From NCBI GenBank assembly GCA_029961005.1, contig JASBVW010000131.1:1-5077 (forward strand): a stretch of 5,077 nt of DNA, in the 5' to 3' direction. The notes below the pieces were generated by a model, which ran no database searches, was not told where the DNA came from, and was given only the letters and a program-made list of their open reading frames with translations. This document shows, one piece after another, positions 1-5,077 of the stretch (position 1 is the stretch's first letter; each line of letters opens with the position of its first letter). The position numbers and the translations under genes were made by a program. Source of the DNA: Bacillota bacterium (lineage in GTDB: Bacteria > Bacillota > UBA5301 > JASBVW01).

Positions 1-75
1 GTGCGTGGTCGCCTCGACCTGGACCGTCAGGATCGCGGCGCCGGCGGCGACGAACTGCTCGATGTAGCGCTCCGT
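1..75 (-). other. Foreign-looking segment in frame with fliF: fragment resembling ribulose-phosphate 3-epimerase (probable chimeric junction)
   Basis: Residues 309-332 of the fliF frame read ERYIEQFVAAGA then AILTVQVEATTH. FliF normally has a flexible, Gly/Pro-rich hydrophilic linker here. The pattern E-R-Y-I-x-x-F-x-x-A-G-A-x-I-L-x-V-x-x-E-A-x-x-H is instead that of ribulose-phosphate 3-epimerase (for example the DRYIPAF..AGADIL.V..EA..HLHRT stretch in Bacillus Rpe, quoted from memory). Every codon from about residue 306 to 332 ends in G or C, and bases 1-60 are 44/60 G+C, unlike the mixed third positions just upstream. The frame stays open across the junction, which lies near bases 70-85 around a GAGGAG that both families could supply. 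The simplest reading is a chimeric contig end; a real rearrangement is less likely. No homology search was possible. Confidence 0.6.
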
Positions 76-996
76 CTCCTCCTGTTGGCTGCGGAGAATG
101 CCGCTCTCCCCGGTCACCGGGGTAAAGAGCTCCGAGTTGGACTCTTCATAGTCAAAGTTCAACTCTGCGCTCACCCGGGCCACCACTCGCCCTGGTCCAA
201 AGACCCGCTCCAGCATGGTTTGCACGCTGCGACTTAACTCGCGCTCCAAATCCCGCCGGGCCTGCATCTGGGCGGCCAATTTGCGATCGCTGAAGCTGCC
301 TGGCTGACGGTCCTTCACTTCGTCGGCCAGGAATTCGGAGAGGATGTTGCCCGAGCTGTCGAGGATGGTCACGTTCTCCGGCTTCAGCCCTTCCACGCTC
401 CCCGCCAAAAGATGGGCAATGCCGCGAATCTGCTCCTCCGTCAATTGAGCGTACGGCTTCAGCTTCAGCAACACCGAAGCGGTAGGCTCCTTCTCCTCCT
501 GGACGAAGAGCGAGCGCTCCGGCAGAACGATGTGGACCCGCGCGTCTTCCACCTCGCTGAGGTTGCGAATGGTGCGGGTCAATTCCCCTTGGAGGGCCCA
601 GTTATACTTCAGCCGGCGCTCAAAGTCCGTGGTCCCCAGTTGGGTTTCGTTAAACAGCTCAAAGCCAAAGACACCGCCTCTGGGCAACCCCTGGCTGGCC
701 ATGCTCAACCTGGTCTCATAGACGTGCTCCTCTGGAACCAGAATAGCCGTCCCGTTTGCCTCCAGTTTATAAGGAATCCCAGCCTCCTTGAGTTTAGCCA
801 CGATCAGTCCGGCATCTTGCGGTTCTAGCCGGGTAAAGAGGGGAACAAAGTGCGGCCGGCTGCTCAGGCTCCCGATCAGGACCAGGGTGCCGACCAGGGC
901 AGCCACACCCGCAATCAGCATAGTGCGCCGGGAAGGCGAGAGGCTCTTCCAAAACTCCTCTGCCTGTGCCCGCACTCTCCTTAGCCACTCGTTCAT
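1..996 (-). CDS. fliF: Flagellar MS-ring protein FliF, N-terminal 332 codons; runs off the left edge
   Basis: FliF builds the MS ring in the cytoplasmic membrane, on which the flagellar rod, C ring and export gate assemble. The open frame starts at an ATG (994-996) and stays open to base 1. A GAGGTGA Shine-Dalgarno at 1002-1008 sits 5 nt upstream and fixes the start. Residues 26-42 form the first membrane helix. The ring-building region follows, with recognisable FliF stretches: LSMASQGLPRGG (98-109), ELFNETQLGTTDFERR (113-128), RTIRNLSEVEDARVHIVLPE (141-160) and VTGESGILRSQQEE (294-307). The usual length is about 500-550 aa, so the second half of the periplasmic part, the second membrane helix and the FliG-binding tail are missing. 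From about residue 308 the sequence stops resembling FliF and looks like a piece of another enzyme (see the separate feature at 1-75). It lies 23 nt downstream of fliE, last visible gene of the flgB operon. Confidence 0.93.
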   Translation of the reverse strand, partial: MNEWLRRVRAQAEEFWKSLSPSRRTMLIAGVAALVGTLVLIGSLSSRPHFVPLFTRLEPQDAGLIVAKLKEAGIPYKLEANGTAILVPEEHVYETRLSMASQGLPRGGVFGFELFNETQLGTTDFERRLKYNWALQGELTRTIRNLSEVEDARVHIVLPERSLFVQEEKEPTASVLLKLKPYAQLTEEQIRGIAHLLAGSVEGLKPENVTILDSSGNILSEFLADEVKDRQPGSFSDRKLAAQMQARRDLERELSRSVQTMLERVFGPGRVVARVSAELNFDYEESNSELFTPVTGESGILRSQQEETERYIEQFVAAGAAILTVQVEATTH

Positions 997-1001
997 CTAC
1001 T

Positions 1002-1008
1002 TCACCTC
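1002..1008 (-). promoter_or_regulatory. fliF ribosome binding site
   Basis: GAGGTGA on the minus strand, 5 nt before the fliF ATG, in the 23-nt fliE-fliF gap. The same heptamer precedes flgB, which supports both start choices. Confidence 0.8.
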
Positions 1009-1019
1009 AGAGGGTGTGG

Positions 1020-1322
1020 TCAAACCTGCATCCGCATGATCTCGTGGTACGCATCCAGAAGCTTATTGCGAATAGCCAGCGTCAACTGGAGCGAAATGTT
1101 CGCCTTTTCTGCCGCGATCATCACCTGGTGAAGCTCCGCTTCCCCTGTGGCCAAGCGGAGAGAAGCCTCCTCCGCCTCCTGTTGCAACCTATTAACCTCC
1201 GCCAGGGCCGACTTTAACAGATCCGCAAAAGAAGCGCCTTGCTCTTTCCCGCGCTGCGCAGCAGCCCCGGGCGCCCCACCTACCCCCTGTAAAGGCCAAC
1301 CCACTGTGGGCCTGACTTCCAC
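1020..1322 (-). CDS. fliE: Flagellar hook-basal body protein FliE (MS-ring/rod junction)
   Basis: FliE is a small export substrate that joins the FliF MS ring to the proximal rod and is needed for later rod and hook export. The protein is about 100 aa, the usual family length. Its N-terminal 30 residues are low-complexity (Gly/Ala/Pro). They are followed by the conserved helical part: FADLLKSALAEVNRLQQEAE (32-51), then a segment ending in NKLLDAYHEIMRMQV (86-100), the family signature at the C terminus. The stop is TGA at 1020-1022. Two in-frame GTG starts are possible. The one at 1328 is only 2 nt from the AAGGAGG at 1331-1337, too close; the GTG at 1322 has 8 nt spacing and is preferred here, adding two residues if wrong. 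No ATG start is available. It sits between flgC and fliF as in many Firmicutes fla/che operons. Confidence 0.93.
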   Translation of the reverse strand: MEVRPTVGWPLQGVGGAPGAAAQRGKEQGASFADLLKSALAEVNRLQQEAEEASLRLATGEAELHQVMIAAEKANISLQLTLAIRNKLLDAYHEIMRMQV

Positions 1323-1330
1323 TCTCACCG

Positions 1331-1337
1331 CCTCCTT
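1331..1337 (-). promoter_or_regulatory. fliE ribosome binding site, deciding between two GTG starts
   Basis: AAGGAGG on the minus strand. It is 8 nt from the GTG at 1320-1322 but only 2 nt from the GTG at 1326-1328, which favours the downstream start. Confidence 0.75.
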
Positions 1338-1422
1338 CCCTCAAACCAAGGGCTCTCCTTTTGGCCGACATGAGCCGACAGAATTGACGAAAAAAAGAAA
1401 GCGCAACCTTCCCCCTTGCGAG

Positions 1423-1866
1423 TTAGCGACGGCCTATCTCCAGGGCCTTCAAGGCCATGCTCTTGGCTTCGTTGATGACAGTCACATTGGCCTCATAGGC
1501 CCGCGCGGCTGAAATCATATCCACCATTTCAGTCACGAGGTCGATATTCGGCATAGCAACGTACCCTTCTGCGTTGGCATCCGGATGGGAGGGGTTATAG
1601 ACCATGCGTGGCGCGGAGCGATCCTCGAAGACACCCACCACCCGCACCCCGTTAGTCAGAGGCGGCCAAAGCCTGGCCGGAAAAGGAGCCTGGGGATCTA
1701 CCATCCCCTCCCGCACGGCAAAGACCGGGAACTGCCTGCGGTAAGGACCCCCCGCCGGCGTGCGCGTGGTGTTGACGTTGGCGATGTTATTGGCAATGAT
1801 ATCGAGGCGCAACCGCTCTGCCGTCAAGGCAGAAGCGCTGATTTCCAAGGCTTGAAAGATCCTCAT
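1423..1866 (-). CDS. flgC: Flagellar basal-body rod protein FlgC
   Basis: FlgC is one of the proximal rod subunits, exported through the flagellar type III apparatus and assembled in the periplasm/cell wall on FliE and FlgB. The protein is 147 aa, close to the usual length of about 150. The N-terminal rod signature runs through residues 8-33, including LRLDIIANNIANVNTTRT, where the Asn-rich core is diagnostic of the rod/hook family. A second family stretch lies at 86-112 (PRMVYNPSHPDANAEGYVAM, then PNIDLV). The C-terminal helix, with MISAARAYEANVTVINEAKS at 117-136, completes the helical pair that packs the rod. The ATG lies 3 nt after the flgB stop, with GGGAGG at 1876-1881 inside the end of flgB, so translation of the two is probably coupled. 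The stop is TAA. No internal defects were seen. Confidence 0.96.
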   Translation of the reverse strand: MRIFQALEISASALTAERLRLDIIANNIANVNTTRTPAGGPYRRQFPVFAVREGMVDPQAPFPARLWPPLTNGVRVVGVFEDRSAPRMVYNPSHPDANAEGYVAMPNIDLVTEMVDMISAARAYEANVTVINEAKSMALKALEIGRR

Positions 1867-1869
1867 CGC

Positions 1870-2286
1870 TTACCGCCTCCCTTCCGTAATGGCTGACTTG
1901 AGCGAGCTGAATCGCCGGTCCAGCATCTGGACAGCGGCGGAGTAGAGGAGCGAGTTGCGCGCCAGCTTGGCCATCTCCTGATCGGGATCCACGTTGTTGC
2001 CGTCGATGCGCGCCCGCGTGTCCTGAATCGGCACCACCTCCGGACGCACAGTCAAGGCAGAAGGCGGTGCATTGCTGATATGGGCAGGGTGAGTAGTCGC
2101 CAGAGGAAGGACTTGTGGCGGCTGAAGGGCCTCCCGCAAAACCTCTTCGAAGCGTACCTCTGATCGCTTGAAGTGGGGCGTATTGGCATTGGCCAGGTTA
2201 CTGGCTATCACCTGGTGCCGCAGGGTAGTGGCATCCAAGGTGGCAGTTAAGACCTGGTCCGCTATTCCACTGAAGAGCCACGCCAT
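1870..2286 (-). CDS. flgB: Flagellar basal-body rod protein FlgB
   Basis: FlgB is the most proximal rod subunit, positioned on FliE at the base of the flagellum, and is exported without a cleaved signal. The protein is 138 aa, normal for the family. The rod signature is at residues 18-40 (LDATTLRHQVIASNLANANT then PHFKR). The middle is Pro-rich and variable (56-90), and the C-terminal part carries the family pattern DGNNVDPDQEMAKLARNSLL (95-114), followed by Y115 and QMLDRRFSSLKSAI (120-133). The ATG at 2284-2286 has GAGGTGA at 2293-2299, 6 nt away. It is the first gene after the riboswitch-attenuator leader, so its transcription and that of flgC, fliE and fliF should depend on read-through of the hairpin at 2309-2347. 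Confidence 0.96.
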   Translation of the reverse strand: MAWLFSGIADQVLTATLDATTLRHQVIASNLANANTPHFKRSEVRFEEVLREALQPPQVLPLATTHPAHISNAPPSALTVRPEVVPIQDTRARIDGNNVDPDQEMAKLARNSLLYSAAVQMLDRRFSSLKSAITEGRR

Positions 2287-2292
2287 CCCGCT

Positions 2293-2299
2293 TCACCTC
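2293..2299 (-). promoter_or_regulatory. flgB ribosome binding site
   Basis: GAGGTGA, 6 nt before the flgB ATG. It lies outside the upstream terminator hairpin, which ends at 2309. The leader is therefore expected to act on transcription elongation rather than by hiding this site. Confidence 0.8.
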
Positions 2300-2308
2300 T
2301 CTGACATG

Positions 2309-2347
2309 AAAAAATTCAAGTCCCCGGGCGCCAATCTGGACTTGAAT
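2309..2347 (-). terminator. Intrinsic terminator (attenuator) between the riboswitch aptamer and flgB
   Basis: On the minus strand ATTCAAGTCC (2347-2338) pairs perfectly with GGACTTGAAT (2323-2314), giving a 10-bp stem with a 14-nt loop, followed directly by six T residues (2314-2309, the first shared with the stem). It begins about 20 nt after the aptamer and lies only 22 nt before flgB. A factor-independent terminator placed between an aptamer and the first gene is the standard expression platform of transcriptional riboswitches. Confidence 0.88.
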
Positions 2348-2365
2348 CCTTCCTCTCCTCCCCTG

Positions 2366-2462
2366 TCCATCGGCAACCCGGCGACCCTAGCGGCCCTCCC
2401 TAGCCGCCGTAGGCCCGTAGCTTTGCGCCACTACTTTTCAGTAGCTTTGCCCTTGCGTACTT
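2366..2462 (-). ncRNA. Cyclic-di-GMP class I (GEMM-I) riboswitch aptamer in the flgB leader
   Basis: Read on the minus strand, the leader contains the GEMM-I core in order. GCAAGGGCAAAG (2456-2445) is followed by a hairpin with stem GCTACT/AGTAGT closed by a GAAA tetraloop (2439-2436). Next come GGCGCAAAGC (2429-2420), then GGGCCTACG and a second hairpin with GCGGC/GCCGC flanked by CCTA and TAGG, which form the tetraloop-receptor side. GTCGCCGGGTTGCCGATGG (2386-2368) closes the core. These match the known Vc2-type consensus. The base equivalent to G20, which separates c-di-GMP from cGAMP binders, appears to be G (2451); the stacking A47 corresponds to 2424, and the C that pairs with the second guanine to about 2373 (assignments by eye from remembered Vc2 numbering). 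An intrinsic terminator follows, so c-di-GMP probably controls transcription into the flagellar operon. Confidence 0.9.
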
Positions 2463-2553
2463 CGAGTCAGGAAAGGCCAGAAAATCCTACCTTCTTCTAA
2501 TGCTGCCATAACCTTTCGACGACTAGAAAAAAACTCCTGCTGAGAGCCCAGAC
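2463..2553 (-). promoter_or_regulatory. Probable promoter region of the flgB operon (no clear promoter boxes)
   Basis: This stretch lies between the codY terminator and the aptamer and must hold the operon's promoter if the riboswitch RNA has its own start. The best sigma-A-like match is TAGGAT (2489-2484) with TTATGG (2511-2506) 16 nt upstream; the -35 is poor. No convincing sigma-28 (TAAA...GCCGATAA) or sigma-54 site was seen. A run of seven T (2533-2527) has no good hairpin before it. A weak CodY-box-like sequence at 2472-2486 is discussed in the findings. Confidence 0.3.
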
Positions 2554-2560
2554 ATTTTTT

Positions 2561-2595
2561 AAAAGGAAAAGCGGGAGAAGTGCTTCTCCCGCTTT
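2561..2595 (-). terminator. Intrinsic terminator of the hslV-hslU-codY operon
   Basis: AAAGCGGGAGAAG (minus strand, 2595-2583) pairs with CTTCTCCCGCTTT (2580-2568) across the two-base centre 2582-2581. In practice this gives a 12-bp G/C-rich stem with a GTGC-type tetraloop. It is followed by TCCTTTT (2567-2561) extending the stem's own TTT, giving a T-rich tail only on the minus strand. It starts about 30 nt after the codY stop and separates codY from the flagellar leader. Confidence 0.88.
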
Positions 2596-2625
2596 CCGAA
2601 TGCACTCAGTTCAGCTCCTGCTCCC

Positions 2626-3429
2626 TTAGCCACGGGGCTTGCGAGCCGTCAACCGACTCAGTTCCTCCGGCAGATACTCATTCAGCACCCGAATGTAGGT
2701 GCCCTTCATCCCCAGGGAGCGGGATTCAATCACTCCCGCGCTCTCAAATTTGCGCAAGGCGTTGACGATGACCGAGCGCGTGATACCCACCCGGTCTGCA
2801 ATCTTGCTGGCTACCAGCAGGCCCTCGTTTCCTCCCAGCTCTTCAAAGATGTGTTCCACCGCCTCCAACTCCGAGTAAGAAAGCGTGCTCAAGGCTACCT
2901 GAACCGCCGCCCGCTTGCGCGTATCGAGCTCGCACTTCTCCGCCCGGGCACGCCAGATCTCCATGCCAATGACCGTGGCGCCGTATTCCGCCAAGACCAG
3001 GTCGTCGTCGGTAAACTCCTCCTTGAACCGGGCCAGGACCATGGTCCCCAGGCGCTCTCCTCCCCCGCTGATGGGTACGATGGTAGTGATCTTCTCTTTG
3101 CAGAAGCACTCCTGCTCGTCATCGATCACGCAGCGCCCTTTCCGTTCAGGCAAAAGGTTGGGGAGCGTTTCAGTGATCTGGAGCAACTTTTCATTGTAGC
3201 GGGGAGAAAAGTAGCCCTGCTTCAGCACTTCCTTCTCGATAATCTCGCACTGAAACTCGTTCATCAGGGCGTAGCCCAAGAGTTCCCCCTGCTGGCTGGC
3301 CAAGTAGATGTTGGCTCCGATCACGTCGCGCAAAACTTTGGCCATTTCGTCATAGCGCACCGGTCCTCCTGCGGCGTTTTGCACCAAGCGGTTGATTCTA
3401 CGGGTTTTGCTCAAAAGGTCGGACACCAT
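2626..3429 (-). CDS. codY: GTP-sensing transcriptional pleiotropic repressor CodY
   Basis: CodY is a cytoplasmic dimeric repressor that binds DNA when GTP and branched-chain amino acids are plentiful, controlling amino acid synthesis, transport, motility and stationary-phase genes. The protein is 267 aa (family about 260). The N-terminal ligand-binding GAF domain covers roughly 1-155, with LGYALMNEFQ (51-60), ITTIVPISGGGERLGTMVLA (114-133) and DDDLVLAEYGATVIGMEI (141-158). A helical linker follows, then the winged HTH at about 185-250. Its ASKIADRVGITRSVIVNALR (207-226) and ESAGVIESRSLGMKGTYI (229-246) are nearly identical to Bacillus CodY. The ATG at 3429 is chosen because AGGAGG (3435-3440) lies 5 nt upstream and Bacillus CodY starts at the equivalent point; an in-frame ATG at 3450 would add seven residues. 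Five cysteines (61, 100, 108, 110, 166) are unusual. It follows hslU by 24 nt, within one operon ending at the terminator near 2561-2595. Confidence 0.97.
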   Translation of the reverse strand: MVSDLLSKTRRINRLVQNAAGGPVRYDEMAKVLRDVIGANIYLASQQGELLGYALMNEFQCEIIEKEVLKQGYFSPRYNEKLLQITETLPNLLPERKGRCVIDDEQECFCKEKITTIVPISGGGERLGTMVLARFKEEFTDDDLVLAEYGATVIGMEIWRARAEKCELDTRKRAAVQVALSTLSYSELEAVEHIFEELGGNEGLLVASKIADRVGITRSVIVNALRKFESAGVIESRSLGMKGTYIRVLNEYLPEELSRLTARKPRG

Positions 3430-3434
3430 CAATC

Positions 3435-3440
3435 CCTCCT
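3435..3440 (-). promoter_or_regulatory. codY ribosome binding site, deciding the start
   Basis: AGGAGG lies 5 nt before the ATG at 3427-3429. The more upstream in-frame ATGs at 3448-3450 and 3445-3447 would place this site inside the gene and have only a GGGG stretch next to the hslU stop before them. Confidence 0.8.
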
Positions 3441-3453
3441 CCCACATCATCCC

Positions 3454-4872
3454 CTACAGAATATATCGGCTCAAGTCCGCATCCTGAATGATCTTCTCCA
3501 GCCGCCGCTCCACGTAGGCGGAATCAATCACCACCCGCTTTTGTGGGCACTCCGGTGCTTCAAAGGCCACCTCTTCCAAGATCTTTTCCATAATAGTGTG
3601 CAGACGGCGGGCCCCGATGTTTTCGGTCTGCTCGTTCACCCGGCAGGCAGCGCGGGCGATGGCGGCAATTCCGTCCTCGGTAAACTCCAGCTCTATCCCT
3701 TCCGTAGCCAGGAGGGCTTTGTACTGCTTAGTCAGCGCATTATGCGGTTCGGTGAGGATGCGGCAAAACTCGGCCTCCCCCAGTTGCTCCAGCTCCACCC
3801 GGATCGGGAACCGGCCCTGCAGCTCCGGAATGAGATCGGACGGTTTCGAAACGTGAAAGGCGCCCGCGGCTATAAACAGAATGTGGTCCGTTTTCACCGG
3901 GCCGTATTTGGTCATCACAGTCGACCCTTCCACGATGGGCAAGATGTCGCGCTGCACCCCCTCCCGGGAGACGTCGGGCCCTAGCCCCCGTTCTCGGCCC
4001 GCGATCTTATCGATTTCGTCGATAAAGACAATCCCGCTGTTCTCCGCCCTCCTGACCGCCTCTGCCGTTACTTCGTCCATGTCGATCAGTTTCTGGGCTT
4101 CTTCCTGGGCCAGGATGCGCCGGGCCTCCGCCACGGTTACCCGGCGCCGCTTGCGGCGCCGGGGCAAAAGGCCGCCCAGCATATCCTGGAGGTTGATCCC
4201 CATCTCCTCCACTCCTGATCCGCTGAAGACCTCCAGGATGGGAGGGGTTTGGTCCTCCACTTCAATCTCTACCAGCTCCTGCTCCAGCTCGCCGCGCTGT
4301 AACCGCTCCCTGACCCTTTCCCTTTGCGCCCTGACCTCGCGCACCTTTTCCTGGTAAATTTCATCCGCCGTCACTTCCCGCTGCCCCAACATGCCGAAGA
4401 GGGCTCCCAAAGGGTTGCCCGCTCGCTCAGGGGCCGGTAACGGAACCAGGATCTCCAGCAACCGCTCCTCCGCCAGGAGCGCCGCTTGATCCTTGACCTC
4501 CTCCATGCGCTCGCTCTTCACCATGTGAATCGAAGTTTCCACCAGGTCGCGAATAATCGACTCTACATCGCGCCCTACGTAGCCTACTTCGGTGAACTTG
4601 GTGGCCTCCACCTTAATGAAAGGCGCTTTGGCCAAGCGAGCCAGCCGGCGGGCAATCTCCGTCTTGCCCACCCCGGTGGGGCCGATCATCAAGATATTTT
4701 TGGGTTTGATCTCCTCCTGGAGTTCCTGGTCCAGCAGGCGACGCCGGTAACGGTTGCGCAAAGCAATGGCCACCGCCCGCTTGGCTCCTGCTTGCCCGAT
4801 GATGTACTTATCCAACTCCTCTACGATTTGGCGCGGAGATAACTCCCCTTCCCGCTCTTTCTCTCTAGTCAT
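3454..4872 (-). CDS. hslU: ATP-dependent protease ATPase subunit HslU (ClpY)
   Basis: HslU is the hexameric AAA+ unfoldase that feeds proteins into the HslV peptidase in the cytoplasm. The protein is 472 aa (family about 440-470). Features in order: LSPRQIVEELDKYIIGQ (11-27), typical of the N terminus; Walker A GPTGVGKT (64-71); pore-loop GYVG (97-100); the charged, helical I-domain inserted at about 110-245; Walker B IVFIDEID (281-288); the sensor stretch FIAAGAF (333-339); the arginine-finger motif QGRFPIR (352-358); sensor-2 GARRLHT (420-426); and the C-terminal tail DLSRYIL (466-472), which inserts into HslV to activate it. All key residues are present, so the enzyme looks functional. The ATG is 8 nt after the hslV stop with only a weak local ribosome binding site, suggesting coupling to hslV translation. 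A GGAGGAG inside the hslV end is rather distant. The stop is TAG. Confidence 0.98.
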   Translation of the reverse strand: MTREKEREGELSPRQIVEELDKYIIGQAGAKRAVAIALRNRYRRRLLDQELQEEIKPKNILMIGPTGVGKTEIARRLARLAKAPFIKVEATKFTEVGYVGRDVESIIRDLVETSIHMVKSERMEEVKDQAALLAEERLLEILVPLPAPERAGNPLGALFGMLGQREVTADEIYQEKVREVRAQRERVRERLQRGELEQELVEIEVEDQTPPILEVFSGSGVEEMGINLQDMLGGLLPRRRKRRRVTVAEARRILAQEEAQKLIDMDEVTAEAVRRAENSGIVFIDEIDKIAGRERGLGPDVSREGVQRDILPIVEGSTVMTKYGPVKTDHILFIAAGAFHVSKPSDLIPELQGRFPIRVELEQLGEAEFCRILTEPHNALTKQYKALLATEGIELEFTEDGIAAIARAACRVNEQTENIGARRLHTIMEKILEEVAFEAPECPQKRVVIDSAYVERRLEKIIQDADLSRYIL

Positions 4873-4880
4873 GGCGTTCT

Positions 4881-5077
4881 CTACAGCTCCTCCACCACAA
4901 TGCGCTCATTGGTATACACGCAGATGGAAGCGGCAATCCTCAGGCTGGATTCCGCAATCTCCCGGGCAGAGAGGTTTGAGTGCTGAAGCAGCGCCCGGGC
5001 GGCCGCCAGGGCATAGGGTCCTCCCGAGCCAATGGCCGCCACCCCGTCGTCCGGCTCGATGACCTCTCCCGTCCCCA
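4881..5077 (-). CDS. hslV: ATP-dependent protease peptidase subunit HslV (ClpQ), C-terminal 65 residues; start lies beyond the right edge
   Basis: HslV is the proteasome-beta-like threonine peptidase of the HslVU complex. The visible 65 residues begin GTGEVIEPDDGVAAIGSGGP and continue with YALAAARALLQHSNLSARE. They end in IAASICVYTNERIVVEEL before a TAG stop at 4881-4883. The GSGGPYA.AAARAL segment and the YTN...VEEL ending are family hallmarks. About 110 residues, including the catalytic N-terminal threonine, lie outside the window. Its gap to hslU is 8 nt, and the paired products form one machine. Confidence 0.96.
   Translation of the reverse strand, partial: GTGEVIEPDDGVAAIGSGGPYALAAARALLQHSNLSAREIAESSLRIAASICVYTNERIVVEEL

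Noticed and set aside
412..828. Plus-strand open frame of 138 codons opposite fliF
   Set aside because: It is an antisense shadow of well-conserved FliF sequence with no ribosome binding site or family resemblance.
1381..1422. Terminator after flgC (T-rich stretch on the minus strand near 1388-1398)
   Set aside because: No stable hairpin precedes the T-rich run, and fliE and fliF continue on the same strand.
2366..2462. cGAMP-specific (GEMM-Ib) variant of the riboswitch
   Set aside because: The position equivalent to G20 appears to be G in GCAAGGGCAAAG, whereas cGAMP-sensing variants carry A there; c-di-GMP is the better call.
2168..2500. Plus-strand open frame of 110 codons across the flgB start and riboswitch
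   Set aside because: It runs antisense through the flgB coding start, terminator and aptamer, which explain the sequence far better.
2527..2550. Second terminator before the flagellar leader (run of seven T on the minus strand)
   Set aside because: The preceding GGGCTCTCAGCAGGAG forms only a 3-bp stem, too weak for an intrinsic terminator.
2851..3984. Plus-strand open frame of 377 codons opposite codY and hslU
   Set aside because: It lies antisense to two strongly recognisable genes, its translation resembles no known family, and it has no evident start signal. It is a product of the low stop frequency in G+C-rich antisense DNA.
4147..4167. Very basic RRRKRRR stretch in HslU as a possible insertion or DNA-binding element
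   Set aside because: A Lys/Arg-rich patch at the end of the I-domain occurs in ordinary HslU proteins, so nothing unusual is needed to explain it.

Overview
All genes in this window read on the minus strand, so it is described here from high to low coordinates. The gene order is hslV (C-terminal end only) - hslU - codY - [terminator, promoter region, cyclic-di-GMP riboswitch, attenuator] - flgB - flgC - fliE - fliF (N-terminal part only). HslVU-CodY followed by a basal-body operon is a Firmicutes arrangement. Together with the fairly high G+C and many GTG/G-C-ending codons, it suggests a Clostridia-like organism of the Moorella/Desulfotomaculum type. This placement is an inference from gene order and protein character; no species can be named from the sequence alone.

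The right half (about 5077-2560) holds a proteolysis and nutrient-sensing operon: the HslV protease subunit, its AAA+ unfoldase partner HslU, and CodY, the global GTP/branched-chain amino acid-responsive repressor. The genes are packed with gaps of 8 and 24 nt and end in a strong intrinsic terminator just after codY.

The centre (2625-2287, 339 nt without a gene) is almost fully accounted for by RNA elements. After the codY terminator comes about 90 nt of A/T-richer DNA that should hold the promoter. It is followed by a well-conserved class I cyclic-di-GMP aptamer (GEMM-I), then a 10-bp hairpin with six T residues, and finally the flgB Shine-Dalgarno. This has the layout of a transcription-attenuating riboswitch placing the whole flagellar operon under second-messenger control.

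The left half (2286-1) carries rod proteins FlgB and FlgC, the rod/MS-ring adaptor FliE and the MS-ring protein FliF. The last ~75 bases at the left edge do not look like FliF. In the same reading frame they encode a segment resembling ribulose-phosphate 3-epimerase, with a sharply higher G+C, so the window edge is probably a chimeric junction (most simply an assembly artefact). No mobile element, CRISPR array, tRNA or rRNA was seen.
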